Source: Toxonevra muliebris (lineage: Eukaryota > Arthropoda > Insecta > Diptera > Pallopteridae). Taken from it: a DNA stretch of 64,000 nucleotides. The notes under the pieces were generated by a model, which was not told the origin of the DNA, did no database searches, and worked only from the letters and a program-made list of their open reading frames with translations. Within the stretch, counting starts at the first letter, position 1. The number at the start of each line of letters is the position of its first letter. This document shows positions 42,662 to 54,560 of this stretch, piece by piece. Location: the NCBI GenBank assembly GCA_963691655.1, contig OY829330.1, positions 19,028,182 to 19,092,181 on the forward strand, read 5' to 3'. The position numbers and the translations under genes are program-made.

Positions 42662-43908
42662 CCTTTCGTCTGTACTCCGGTGTCAAAAACGACACCACCA
42701 ACAAAAAAAAAATACGAGCAAAATAGATATTAATAACTAAGAGCTTATTTCTTCAGGAATGCGTTCTTTAACTATTTCTCCCCTTAAAAAAAAAAAATAA
42801 AAATAACTGTGGCTAGTAGGGAATTACGGCACTGACAATTATATTATATAAATTCTTTTTGCGCAAGTGATGTATGGATACATTTAGGAATTGAAAAATT
42901 TATTTAATTTTATTATGAATTTAATTAAATTTTTTTTTTTAATCCTAGAATACTAATGCTATTTTTTTATACGTAAATACTAATTCTAGAGTCGAATCGA
43001 CTAACATGTATTTAAATCTGATTTTTCCGGTTCTTAGACATCAATTGTCAACAAATGTTTAATATGTTGTAAGTAAAAATAAAACAAAAGTTTTGCCCGT
43101 TTTCAGTTTTTCAGTTTAAAAATTAATTTTTAAAAGATACTGAGAGAAAAACTGTGCTACAAAATATAAACAAAGTTAGTCGAATGAAAGGTTGACATTT
43201 TCTTGGAATAAACACATTTTTAGTTTTCAGGTTAATGAACATGAGTATATAGAGACGGGAAAATCAGACGGCCGTTTCGGAATCCGCCACAATTCCTCAT
43301 CAGTGATCTTAGTGATAGTTCTTAATCTTTCAATATCCTATAAAAGCTACTAATATTTGAAATCATAACCCAGAATTACGGATTTGATTCCAAATATTTT
43401 CACTGAACGGAGAAATTGAAAGAAACTACCACTACCGTTCTATATACTTATGTTGTTGTTTTTTTCCCATTGTAGCTAGTCTGCATAACAGTTCGTTATG
43501 TGAAAGTCTAGTACATGAGAGTGTGTGTGTGTTTGTGAGAAAATGATTCTAGGTGTCATTTTTTCTGAACGGTCCCCATTCGATCAGTTCTTGATAGTTT
43601 TTTTGGAGACTATGAAAATTAAATCTAGAGGTTAATTTTCAAAGTCATGACTTAAGTTCATTTCAATTTCGTTATTTGAAGTTATAATATATATACAGGT
43701 TAATGAACAAATGTAGTCATCACAACAACAATGTATATAGGATATTGAAAGATTAAGAACTATCACTAAGATCACTGATGAGGAATTGTGGCGGATTCCG
43801 AAACGGCCGTCTGATTTGCCCGTCTCTATATACATTGTTGTTGTGATGAGGGTCATTTTCGCCCCAGGTGAGAGCGAATGTTACGAGCAATAGGGTATTA
43901 ACGAAAGG
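42662..43908 (+). mobile_element. piggyBac-like MITE with TTAA flanks, copy 1
   Basis: Ends CCTTTCGTCTGTACTCCGG and (other strand) CCTTTCGTTAATACCCTAT; TTAA at 42658-42661 and 43909-43912. The inverted copy at 52934-53609 has the same ends and the same flanking element, so the insertion predates the duplication of the host repeat. This copy also holds an extra segment of about 620 bp (43228-43850). Confidence 0.78.
43246..43832. repeat. Palindromic insert with arms of about 97 bp
   Basis: 43246-43342 and 43734-43832 are near-perfect reverse complements (GACGGCCGTTTCGGAATCCG core). CAGGTTAATGAAC occurs at 43228 and 43696 as a direct repeat. The copy at 53 kb lacks this insert. Confidence 0.78.
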
Positions 43909-44273
43909 TTAAGAACAGCAATACGTATTTTTTAGCCAATTGTAACTTTTTGGTTTTTGTGCCTTTTTCACTTAGCCGTTGTCTACCCGACCAATTAAGG
44001 CAATATAGATGTTTTGTGCCGGACAAATTAATGCATGATAGGGATTTGTATCTACTCATTTGAAGCAAGTAAGAGGATTTGTATTTCTAGTATTATATTA
44101 CTGATAAAAGAATCAAAAGTTTATTTTTGATTTTAATAAAGATTGCTGTTGCCGCCACTGCACTACATAACTGAATGTATTTAATAATTTTTTATACACA
44201 TATATAATATATTTATGTGCATTCGAACATAAGTATAATCATATACAATTACATATGTAAATACGCACATAGC

Positions 44274-46323
44274 TACATTAGATGGCTTATTTGCTCCATA
44301 CATTTTGCTAAAGTATTTCAGATCTTCATTGTGACAGCAGAATATGAAAATAGGGTGCTAAAAACTAATTAAAATGAAAAAAAAAATTTAAATTTGCGAA
44401 AACTGGATGCGCTACTCCGAAAATAGTGATTTTAAAGGATGTTTTACAATAGTTTTGGGGTTTTATATGGAAAAGGCATTCAACTTGCGTATAAAAGATT
44501 TTCAGATATCTATACCCATTTAAAAAAAGCCGCTAAAACGAATGGCGTACCCAGTTTATACAACTAAACCGAATGCCACCCAGTAACCATTTGACACTTT
44601 TTTTACGAAATTTTAAATTCAACCGTTAGGATTTTCCAGATACCGGTAATTTTTTAAAAATTAAAGTACGCAAAATTGTATGTTATTTAATTTAGTTCAT
44701 TTAAAATTCAAAAATTTTCAAATTGAGTTATATTTGAACTAATAAATTAACTTTAGTGAACCCATGTCGAGTACAATCAAGTTTTTGTCAAATGTGAACT
44801 GTGTCGTCATAAAATTGAACAAAAAAACAAAGCTGGAGTTGAAAAAATTGTCTTATCGTGGAAATTTGTATTCTTTATTTTCGTCTGTCAATTATATGTA
44901 CAGGTTTCCCACGTACAACACGGCAGTCGTAGAGCACGATTTCGCTCCAACACGATTTGCAAATAGCTGAAATCCCCATATAACACGATGACACTATAGC
45001 ACGATTTCCTTCCAACACGATTTGCAAATAGCTGAATCCCTGGTATAACATGATTAGTGAAAATAATTTGGAAATTCAAATCGCTTTTTAAATTTGTTAT
45101 TAAGCTATTTAACTACAACTCTAATTTTTATTTGTTAAATTTATCAAATTCTCTGTGTTCTAGATTCATTGTTATTTTTGCTTGTTAAATTCAAATTTTT
45201 TCTTTAAATCTTCCAATAAATTATCTGTTAAGTGCTTATTATTAAAATTTTTTTATATAAAATCAATAATCTCTGTTTTTTTACTTTTTACAATCAAAAT
45301 TAAAAACTTTAATTTATTAATAAAAGAGAGAAAATGTATCAAACCGTACAAAAAGTTAAAATATACATAAAGCAAATGAATGCCCCTGCATGTGACAGCT
45401 CGAACGACACTAATCCAAAAAAGTTGTTTTTTAAACTCTTGGAACATAACCCTATTTTTGTACTACTTGTACTACATAACCCTATTTTTGTACGATTTCG
45501 TATATAATACGGCAGATTTCTAAATTCTTGGAGCCTAACTCCGCTTTTTATACTGGTTCCTTGTTCCGTATAACATAAATTCGCACAACACGATGCTTTT
45601 CTGAAACCTAACAATCGTGTTATACGGGGACACCTGTATTACATATTGATATAAATCCACAATTTTGACGCAAGCGTTTAAATATGGAGAACATTTTAAA
45701 AATTAGTAGTTACTTCTTAATTGGTAAGTTTTATTAATTTAAGGCAATTTTTTCAACGCCTGCTTTGTTTTTCGCAATTTTTTGGCGACATTTGTCAAAG
45801 GTGAACTTGATTGTACTCGGCATGGGGTCACTAAATGTTAATTTACTAATTCAAATATTACTCAATTTGAAAAATTTTTGTATTTTAAATAAATTAAATT
45901 ATCTACAATTCTATTTTTAATCTACAATTTAATTTTTAAAAAATTGCCACTATTTGGAAAATCCTAACGGTTGAATTTGAAAATTTCGTAAAGAAAAGTG
46001 TCAAATGGTCACTTTAGCGCTAGGGGTGGCTTTCGGTTTAGTTGTATAAAAAAACTGGGTACGCCATTCGTTTTAGCAGCTTTTTTTAAATGGGTATAGA
46101 TATCTGAAAATCTTTTATACGCAAGTTGAATGCCTTTTCCATACAAAATCCCAAACCTATTGTAAAACATCCTTTAAAATCACTATTTTCGGAGTAGCGC
46201 ATCCAGTTTTCGCAAATTTCAAACTTTTTTTTCATTTTAATTAGTTTTTAGCACCCTATTTTCATATTCTGCTGTCACAATGAAGATCTGAAATACTTTA
46301 GCAAGATAAGTCATCTAAGCTAC
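44274..46323. repeat. Foldback repeat with arms of about 600 bp
   Basis: 44274-44880 matches the reverse complement of 45700-46323: AGCAGAATATGAAAATAGGG, GATGCGCTACTCCGAAAATA, CGAATGGCGTACCCAGTTT, CCGTTAGGATTTTCCA, CATGTCGAGTACAATCAAG all recur inverted. A third, single arm is at 58627-59160. A pogo-like MITE sits near the centre. The family edge reads TACATTAGATGGCTTATTT. Confidence 0.88.
44901..45636. mobile_element. pogo-like MITE at the centre of the foldback
   Basis: Ends CAGGTTTCCCACGTACAACA and (other strand) CAGGTGTCCCCGTATAACAC; TA at 44899-44900 and 45637-45638. The segment AGCACGATTT-CCAACACGATTT-GCAAATAGCTGA is present twice, 64 bp apart (44935 and 44999). Non-coding. Confidence 0.82.
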
Positions 46324-46334
46324 ATATGCACATT

Positions 46335-47133
46335 CTTAATTGGGCCCTGCACTTTATTGGTTTGGAGAAATCGATTTTTAAAAAAATGTGCTTTTTGAAA
46401 TTATTATGTTTCGAAAGTATTTTGTAAAAATTTCAGAGGGAAACTCGGTGTGATTTCTTAGATATAGATGATTATAGCGCCGAGTGTCAGTCAGTCCAAA
46501 ACAGTCGCGCGGTGCTTCGGCATCACTTTCGGCCGTTCAGAAACGGTTTAGCTATATCTTCCTCCAGCACCTCCTGATAAATAACTCTTAATTCTGCTGC
46601 CTAATCTAAAAACTTATAAATTACGGTCAGCCGAGTGTCAGTCAACAAGGTTTTTGCCATTTTTAATTTGAGTCAAAAGAAATCCCGTGTCTTTTCCTTC
46701 GATTACTTTGATGTCCAAAAGTGGGCTGAGGCTTGTTTATCAATTAAAATGAACGTCTAGTTAATCAACACACCTCATCTCGTTCAAATTTGGTGTGGTA
46801 ACTACTACCCAAAATGAATAAACTTTTTACAAGTTTAAGCCCGATCGATTTTAAGAGTGGGTTCCCATGAAATGAAACCTCCCATGTGTCAAAAGAATTC
46901 CGGATTCAGAAAGTAGATTTCCATTAATCTGCGAGTCCTATAGAAACTGGTTAAGTTTTGAACCAAGGAAGACCGAGGGTCTTTCTAAAATAACACTTAC
47001 CGAGATCAATTTTAAGGCATTTTTGGTTTTTGTAAAATAATATGAAATTATACCGATGAGGGGAATTTGATCGAAAATAGGGGAATTTCTCGAGGGCTGT
47101 CGGGGAGAAAGAAAACATGAGTTGACATCCCTG
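46335..47133 (-). mobile_element. hAT-2 MITE, truncated copy
   Basis: Reverse-orientation relative of 57264-58514; shares GGAGAAATCGATTTTTAAAA, GTGGGCTGAGGCTTGTTTAT and GGGGAATTTCTCGAGGGCT, ending GAGTTGACATCCCTG at 47133. About 180 bp of the other end are missing, replaced by the foldback edge. Confidence 0.75.
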
Positions 47134-47639
47134 TATTCAATAGAACATTGTATCTGAACTCCGAATACATTTTAAATGATAAAAAAATAAAAAATTTGTA
47201 ATTCGCCAACGACGTTATATTGGGTCAGTGTTCCAGTACTCGGCAGTTTAACGTTTTTTGTTCTTTTTAAACTGTTGTCTTTACGTATGTGGACATGGTA
47301 TTGGGTTGACAAATAGACATTATATTTCAATAAAGTTGATTATTTTAGATTTAATTAACTTTTTTCAAAAAATTATTTATGCATTTTATAAAATGTATCG
47401 TATTTGCCAGTAGTCTGAGCATTTCCGAGTATTCGGCATAACATATTTTTTGTTAAAGAAAAAATAAAATCGTAAAGAAATTCATTCTTACATAATTAAT
47501 ATATTTATATAAGTGAGATTGCATAAAATAAAAATTATATGAAAAAATAAAAAAATTTTTGTACGAACTTAGCTATTTTGGCCATTCCACTATTTGCAAT
47601 TCGCTTTATGTTAGGTTTCCGAGATCAGTGCATTTAAGA
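47134..47639. other. Unassigned stretch with two similar CAGT...CGGCA segments
   Basis: GTCAGTGTTCCAGTACTCGG near 47224 and CCAGTAGTCTGAGCATTTCC near 47407 could be ends of a pogo-like element; not resolved. Confidence 0.25.
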
Positions 47640-48012
47640 TAGAACTACTGAGGCAAGAATCACATCCACGTTTTTCAACCCATCATCCTCAGCATCAGAG
47701 TTCAGATCTTCATCGCAAGTACCACATATTTGTCATTGTTTTCTTTTTTTACCTTTTGGTCTGGTTTCTTTTTCATTCTTCATTTTTTTTGGCACTCCAA
47801 TTTTAATTGTTGTACAGCTTCAGCTTTAGTTATTTTTTCATTTTCCTTTGACTGCATATGCTTTCTCCATGCAAGAGCAGATATAGCACTTGAGGCTTGA
47901 TTTTCATTGTGGGTTGTGCAGAACTTGATGATTTTGGAAAATATAGTTGCTTCGCAAAAGTTCGTGACATTGAAGTTGCGCTTGTATTGTTTTTAATTAC
48001 ACAGTGATACAA
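47640..48012 (-). pseudogene. Degenerate lysine-rich coding remnant
   Basis: Minus-strand frames read AWRKHMQSKENEKITKAEAV, RNQTK and CGTCDEDLNSDAEDDG. The lysine-rich, then cysteine- and acid-rich tail resembles the C-terminus of pogo/Tigger-type transposases or THAP-like proteins, but no catalytic motif is present. Low certainty. Confidence 0.25.
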
Positions 48013-48024
48013 AATAGAATGTAA

Positions 48025-48230
48025 TAGAAATACCAGGGAAGTGATACTATTTTTCTTGTAGGTCTTGTCCGGTAAAACAAGAATATGTGAGTGAAATTTG
48101 CAAACACCCCCAAAATCTTGATTTACAGTAAAAAAAAAAAATGGTTTTACGTACCCTTACGCACTTAGAAGCCTGTAATTAGTTGATTATCAAAAGATTT
48201 TTCTTACTTGATGCCGACTATTGGAAATTG
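48025..48230 (+). repeat. Interspersed repeat M3, copy 3
   Basis: Shares ACCAGGGAAGTGATACTAT, CCCCCAAAATCTTGATT and AGTTGATTATCAA with 26370-26700. Confidence 0.7.
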
Positions 48231-48748
48231 TGACAATTTTTTTTTTACTAATTGATCACATTCGATACAAAATTTTAATCAATACCTACGCTCAGAAACT
48301 TTTATGGTTAAAATAAAAACTAAAATAAAATAAAATAAATTGATCTTTTCACTAAAAAGAAAACAAGAAAAGTTGTCATAGAATCAGGATAAAAAGACGC
48401 CAATTCAGTTCAATCTCAGTTCAATTAAATCATTACAGAGAGAAAGATGAATATATTTTTAATTCCAAGTTGATATTATTTAAATGTTTGACTGTCGTTA
48501 TCCTTCTTTATTTATGTTTTAATTCAATAAAAGCCGACGACTGGTACATGCCGAACTTAGACACGGTCACCCTATTGATCATTAATACTAATAGATGGAG
48601 GTTCGTTAATTTTATTTTCTCACTAGAGATAAATGAGCTTTATAATATATATTTAAAGATAACTAGTTGCAAAATTTATCGCTATATAATAGACTTATAT
48701 CGCTTATACTCACTTCAGAATTAAGTATAACACTTATTGCTTTCAAAT

Positions 48749-49000
48749 ATGCCTCCACATCCAGAAACAAAATGTACACACGAGGAAAACCGAAAAAACG
48801 TATGCACTCCATGTGGTAAAAAAATTGTTTTCGGAAATTACAATCCTTCAAGATTTCTTATAACTAATAAGCTCGAAAACTTAGTAAATATTCCCTGTGG
48901 GTATTTGTATAAATTGTTAATTAACATTACTGGATGCTGAAAAAACATATTCAACGGCCGATGCGACGTATGCCTCAAAAATATGAAAATATAGTATTAT
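48749..49000 (+). pseudogene. Family E: N-terminal cysteine-rich part, split from the rest by a 5.9-kb element
   Basis: ATG at 48749 gives MPPHPETKCTHEENRKNVCT, PCGKKIVFGNYNPSRFLITN, then in shifted frames PVGICINC, DAEKTYSTADAT and RPMRRMPQKYENIVL at the insertion point. The VC-x-PCGKKI and later CINC pairs suggest a zinc-binding N-terminus. I remember NRR-x-VCAPCGKKI...PVGIC-x-x-C proteins as an uncharacterised family in insects and cnidarians. The reading frame resumes exactly after the insertion at 54910. Confidence 0.6.
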
Positions 49001-49947
49001 CACTGAGCATATAAAAGTATAGAGACCTCAAATAGCCAAAAAAGTTGTTTCACTAAAAACTTGTAGCCTGACTCCCAATCGTGCTTCAAAGCACTTCGGT
49101 AGCATACCAAACACAATATTGTGTTTGTTTCATTTCAATGTTTCGCATGGTCGTCATTTGATATTATCAATCATTCTGTTTAAGACTGCTGAACAGTGCT
49201 GATCGGTGCTCCGATCGGAGTATTCGTACTCCGCTCAAATCTCAATCCTCCTGTCCTTCCAATCGGAAAAAATCCTCCTATTTCATATTCTTGAATTTTT
49301 GGGTTGTAAACGTAAATCAAACTAAATGTGTTCTGTTGGGTTATTATCGTTTCTATCGGTGAAATATGTATTTGTTATTAGCTCTATTTTATTTATCGCT
49401 GGATTACTGTCCAAATTTTGGTGTGAAATTTTTCATTTAAAGAATGCTTTAAAAAAAAATGTTTTCAAAACTGGAAAAATTTATTAGGCCAATTTTAAGT
49501 TTTCCACATAGTAGCAGCAAATAGAGTTTTTTTCTTAATTGACTGTTAATGCAGTAATGGTTGGTAAGGAAATGTTACAAATAAATGATGCCTCGATTAA
49601 ATGGTTCTTTCCATTAAGCTGGTTCAAAATACCACAAATAACATTCTATTTTTTATACCCGGTTTTGAGAAAAAGGAAGGCAAGTTTGTTGTAGTTTTTT
49701 AATCTTTATTGTTTTTTATTATTATTTACTAATATTGTATTACTAATTATATTTTTATTATTATTTACTAATGGCACTGCTTGTTTCCAAAGAAAGAATA
49801 TTTGGTTCTTATATGAATTTGTTTTATTTTCATAACTTTTATAGCTTTAAGTATGTCTGACTTTGTAACAAAAAAGTTGTGAATAAAAAATCGAATTTTT
49901 TCTAATAATATTTTCTTACATTAGTGGAACTGTTAGCAATTAACTAA

Positions 49948-50298
49948 TAGCGTTTTCTTTTCTCGATAAAATGTTGCATTTTTTCTACATCGTGCGAGGG
50001 CTGTCAAATTTCGTGTTCTTTTCGGAAAAAGAGGCAGCCCTTTCCAAGAGTATTGTGTTCTTTTCTAAAAAATGTTGCCTTCTGAGCGGGGAAAAATGTT
50101 ACACTTTTGCACTCAATTAAATGACGAGGTGAGAATGGTGCCCTGCAAATTAGCTGATTCTGACAGAGTAGCATTTTTATGTTCTTTTCTTGCACTAAAA
50201 AGGCAACATTTTGGCAGTGTTGTGGGCAACATTAAAAAATTGTTGCCATTGCTCGAGACAAAAAAAATGCAACATTTTGTCAAGAAAAGAAAACGCTA
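49948..50298. mobile_element. MITE with TAA duplication inside hAT-1
   Basis: Ends TAGCGTTTTCTTTTCT in both directions, followed by AAAATGTTGCATTTTTT; TAA at 49945-49947 and 50299-50301. The empty site is seen at 2750 (CTAAGTAAT). GCAACATT/AATGTTGC recurs at least six times inside. TAA suggests PIF/Harbinger. Confidence 0.82.
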
Positions 50299-50307
50299 TA
50301 AGTAATA

Positions 50308-51250
50308 GAAAAAAGGCATGCAGGTTGAGACAGTTCAATATTTTTGTTTTTTTTTCCACTAACAGTACGAATGTTTCTGCTGTCACGTTGATATAACATC
50401 AGTAGTAAATGTTTCATAACAGAATATCCTTATGTTTCAAACAGAATATCCAATAATTTTTGAGAAAAAAGTGAGAATTTTCTAAACGTAAAAAAAGTGT
50501 AGTTATGGAAGCCGTACAAAAAGGTTAATAGCATTCGCACCACAGTTTTTGCTCTATTTTAATGTTCCGAAGGAATTTTGAACATATCATTTCAAAATAT
50601 CGGCTATGCTTGCAGGTTGAGACACTATGTGCCGTTATATGTTTTGGAGGTAAAACGTCAGAGAGCTCATTTTAATGCTTGTTTATGTTCGGAATTGCTA
50701 TTGAACTTTTATAATAAGCGAACACGGGCAGTGGAAAAAAAGAAAACGTCGTCTTCAGATGAAGGTGCAGATTTCTGATTATGTATGAAAAATTTACCAG
50801 CCAAACTAACTAGCATAAATTCCGTGGAATGCAACAAGTGTCAACAACCATTCTATTTAAAGTGTGCCAACATAACGCGAAGTTATTTCACGTACCGAAA
50901 TTGCGACTCTGATGACGATCTTTCTGACGAAAATTAATGAAATTTCGTTTCTCTTCTTCGTGGCTGAGGCCTTTATGATAAATAAATTAACAATAATATT
51001 TTGAAATTCATCGTCATCATTTTTTTGTTCCAACATTTTCTTAATTACTATGACTGTCTCAACCTGCATGTCAATAAATTTCTTGTTGCCATAACTTTTT
51101 AATTTTTCAAGCAATGCAACTATTTCCTGCAGCAAAGGTGTAGCCCAAGACATTATGTTTGCAACGGTATATAGCTTTTCGTGATATTTTTTTTAGTAAA
51201 AGATTTTGGACATAAAAATAAATCCCGTCTCAACCTGCAAGCCTTTCCCC
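50308..51250. mobile_element. TA-flanked MITE inside hAT-1, carrying a PHD-like fragment
   Basis: Ends GAAAAAAGGCATGCAGG and (other strand) GGGGAAAGGCTTGCAGG, TA at 50306-50307 and 51251-51252. GCAGGTTGAGAC occurs twice near the left end (about 50319, 50610) and twice inverted near the right end (about 51053, 51228). Contains the cysteine-rich fragment at 50785-50937. Confidence 0.72.
50785..50937 (+). pseudogene. PHD-finger-like fragment carried by a MITE
   Basis: Reads MKNLPAKLTSINSVECNKCQ, then QPFYLKCANITRSYF and DSDDDLSDEN before TAA. C-x2-C followed by FYLKC resembles the middle of a PHD zinc finger (C-x-x-C...W/F-H-x-x-C), with the histidine replaced by tyrosine or leucine. It may be the tail of a host-derived or LINE ORF1-type PHD protein. 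No other part of the gene is present. Confidence 0.4.
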
Positions 51251-51780
51251 TACTTATTTGAAATCTTTTAAGACATTTTGAAAAATTCTTCCCGTGTAAA
51301 GCAAAATCCTCCGCTTGAAAGGAAAAATTCCCCCTTAAAACTTTCAAAACCACAGCACTGCTGCTGAAGTGTATGCACAGTGTTGGATTATGTGCGCAGC
51401 AGTGCATTATTTGAATTCAGTATGTGTGTGTGTTTGCGTAGAAATAAATAAATGATTTTATATTTTAGAAGTTTTGTCTTTTCTGTTTGTGAATGCAGTA
51501 GCTTTGCATGATCAAATGTACAATACAATTTCAATTGAAAATTATATTACGGAACATAAAATTGATTAGCAATATTGGGTTATTATGCACCTACAATTTT
51601 ATTTCAATGATCATGGCAGGATGAAATATACATCTTTTATATTTTACAATATTTCTAACCAATATTGTTCTGTTCTAATTTAAGCATCTGAAATTAATTA
51701 TTCTGTGAGTGAAAATAAATGAAACTTAATTCAGTGAATTAAATCGAAATTTAATTTTTGGTAGCATCTTAATATACATT

Positions 51781-52933
51781 TAATACTAATTTTGTATGAT
51801 GTGAATTGTACGGATACGTTTTGCTTCAAATTTTGATACTTTGACACTTCTAGGAAATAGATTCTTCAAATGCAATCTTTATTGAAATCATGAATAAAAT
51901 TTTGATTCTTTTACAGTAATATAAGGTAAATGCAGCTAATTCCGTGCCACTAAGACATTTTGATCTTTAAAAAGAAATTGTTATCATGCCAACGGTACCA
52001 AGATAAAAATTTAGGGTTTTATGTATAACTTGACTTTTTTTTTTTTAAATTTTGGTATATATAAATACTAGGGGTGATCGATTTTATCTTAACAGATAAA
52101 AATTTGATGTCTGAAGCAAAGTTGTTAAGCGCAAAGAGATAAACAATTTTTGGTTACACATTTTTCCTCCATCGTCCACCCTTCGTCTCAAAAATTGGGT
52201 TTTATACCCCCTTTATACTGTCTTTGGAGAATTCTGTGGCAGAAACACGAGCAACAGTCAGAAATTCTGAAACTCTTTGGTTTACTTGTGAAGAACAGGA
52301 AAATGAATTATTTTGATTGAATTTAAAAATAAAAAAGTAATACTAGCCAGATAAAAAACTTGCTGTGAGTAGCAAAGAATTTGAACTTTTTCTTCAAAGT
52401 GTTTAATTACTTAAAACAAATTGATAAACAGTTTGTTCAACAACAAATATATACCTTTAGGCATTCGACCTTTCCGGCTTCATAAAACACCGCCTATTAA
52501 ATTTTTTGGGGTTTGAGATCAGATTTATGGTTTTTACATTACAATTTCTTTTAAATCAATCAAAAATATGGGGAACTAGAGGGTTAAGTTAGCAACACAA
52601 CCTACTAGCTGTCCTTTAGTTATTGGGAAACCTATCTCGGCCAAATGATGAATCCATTTTACAACACTTTTGGGTGTATTTTTTCTTTATCTTGAATACC
52701 GTGGTATTTTGTACAATTTGTAGCATGTCATTTGGCCCAGTTTCACTGCTTGAAGTGTAATTTCTAAGGGCGGTGCTGTATATTATTCATTTTTTTTTGG
52801 CTGTTGAAATAAAATAGCACGTAATTACCTAATTATGGTTGTTAATTACGGCATATACGACAATGGCTAAGTGAAAATGACACAAAAATCAAAAAATCAC
52901 AAGTGGCTAAAAAATACGTATTGCTGTTCTTAA
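51781..52933. other. Core of the Galileo-like element, non-coding
   Basis: Between the two arms. It contains a degenerate M4 repeat copy (about 52075-52240, ATTTGATGTCTGAAGCAAAG) and AT-rich DNA; no transposase motif was found in any frame. Confidence 0.45.
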
Positions 52934-53609
52934 CCATTCGTTTGTACCCTATTGCTCGTAACATTCGCTCTCACCTGGGGCGAAAATGACCCTCATGTCA
53001 GAAAACTAATTTTTTTACCTAAAAATGATAGTGTTAGTAATGTTTTTATTCCAAGAAAACGACAATCTTTCATAGGGTATTAATGATAGTCGATTCGACT
53101 AACATCGTTTATATTTTGTAGCACAGTTTTTCTCTCAGTATCTTTTAAAAATGAATTTTTAAACTGACAAACTGAAAACGGCAAAACCTTTGTTTTATTT
53201 TTACTTAGAACATATTAAAATAATAATATATAAAAACATTTGTTGACAATTGAAGTCTAAGAACCGAAAATATCAGATTTAAATAAATGTTAGTCGATTT
53301 GACTGTAGAATTAGTATTTGCGTATAAAAAATAGCATTAGTATTCTAGGAATAAAAAAAATTAAATTCATAATAAAATTAAATAAATTTTTCAATTCCTA
53401 ATTGCGCAAAAAGAATTTTTATAATAAAATTGTCGGTGCCGTGATTCCCCCCTCCCCCCCAGAGCCACCGTTATTTTCTTTTTTTTAAAGGGAGAAATAG
53501 TTAAAGAACGCATTCCTGAAGAAATAAGCTCTAAGTTATTTCTATCTATTTTGTTCGCATTTTTTTTTTTTTGTGGTGTCGTTTTTGACACCGGAGTACA
53601 GACGAAAGG
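52934..53609 (-). mobile_element. piggyBac-like MITE with TTAA flanks, copy 2
   Basis: Inverted relative of 42662-43908 without the palindromic insert. TTAA at 52930-52933 and 53610-53613. Left end CCATTCGTTTGTACCCTATT, right end on the other strand CCTTTCGTCTGTACTCCGG. Confidence 0.78.
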
Positions 53610-54116
53610 TTAATGAACAAGAATCCCAGTTGTTCTTAATGGTATATACAAATTTTAGTTTTACTTCAATCACTTATTTTCACTCACAGAATAATTAATT
53701 TCAGATTCTTAAATTAGAACAGAACATTATTGGTTAGAAATATTGTAAAATATAAAAGATGTATACTTCATCCTGCTATGATCATTGAAATAAAATTGTA
53801 GGTGCATAATAACCCAATATTGCTAATCATTTTTATGTTCCGTAATATAATTTTCAATAGAAAAATGTTTTCTACATTCTGCACATACAATGTACAATAC
53901 GATCATGCAAAGCTATTGCATTCACAAACAGAAAAGACAAAACTTCTAAAATATAAAATCATTTATTTATTCCTACGCAAACACACACACATACTGCAAT
54001 GAAGCAACATACATATATTCCAATTCAAATAATGCACTGCTGCGCGCGTAATCCATGCATCCGTGCATACACTTCAGCAGTCTAAGACAGAATGATTGAT
54101 AATTTCAAATGACGAC

Positions 54117-54560
54117 CAGTGCTGCCGAAGGTACTCCGATTGGAGTATTCGTACTCCGCTCAAATCTCAATCCTCCTGTTCTCCCCAATCGGAAAAAATC
54201 CTCCTATTTCATATTCTTAAATTTTTGGGTTGTATTCTTGAATTTTTGGTTGTAAACGTAAATCAAACTAAATATGTTCTGTTGGGTTATTTTAGTTTCT
54301 GTCTGTGAAATATTTGTTACTATGACTAGCTCTATTTTATTTATCGCTAGATTACTGTCAAAATTCAAAAGTTGGTGCTCCATTTCCAGAAGTTTTTGCT
54401 TGTCTTTGTGTTAATGCTTGTAATTTTTGACAATTGAAATCAATAGTAGAAAAACCGCGTAAAAGTAAGTTTGCTGGAAGAAGTATGACTGAAGTTGTAA
54501 CAAAAAAGCTGTGAATAAAAAATTTAATTTTTTAGCACTAAACATGTTCAAGGTATTTGC
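54117..54560 (+). mobile_element. hAT-1 family, left-end fragment
   Basis: Begins CAGTGCTG and follows the 49194 copy (GGAGTATTCGTACTCCGCTC, AAAAATCCTCCTATTTCATA) for about 400 bp, then loses similarity. It interrupts the right Galileo-like arm at a different point from the left-arm copy. Sequence 54560-54780 is unassigned. Confidence 0.7.

Larger units (their letters stand above)
42310..44010 (+). mobile_element. Galileo-like element, partial arm
   Basis: Matches the reverse complement of 52860-53900 and the forward sequence 51460-51720: GTTTGTGAACGCAATAGCTT, TTATGCACCTACAATTTTAT, ATTTCTAACCAATATTGTTC, AATTAATTATTCTGTGAGT and, beyond the piggyBac-like insert, GAACAGCAATACGTATTTTT. The element terminus CACTGAGC is absent. 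Confidence 0.65.
49194..51360 (+). mobile_element. hAT-1 element with perfect 8-bp duplication, carrying two nested MITEs
   Basis: Ends CAGTGCTG and (other strand) CAGTGCTGTGG; CTGCTGAA flanks both sides (49186-49193 and 51361-51368). Comparison with the fragment at 2627-2867 and with the right Galileo-like arm, which lacks it here, confirms the insertion. No transposase remains. It includes ACTCCGATCGGAGTATTCGT-like palindromic subterminal sequence at 49209-49240. Confidence 0.9.

Noticed and set aside
53391..53591. Lysine-rich minus-strand frame
   Set aside because: Lies within the piggyBac-like MITE and over homopolymer runs; not conserved in the 42.7 kb copy.
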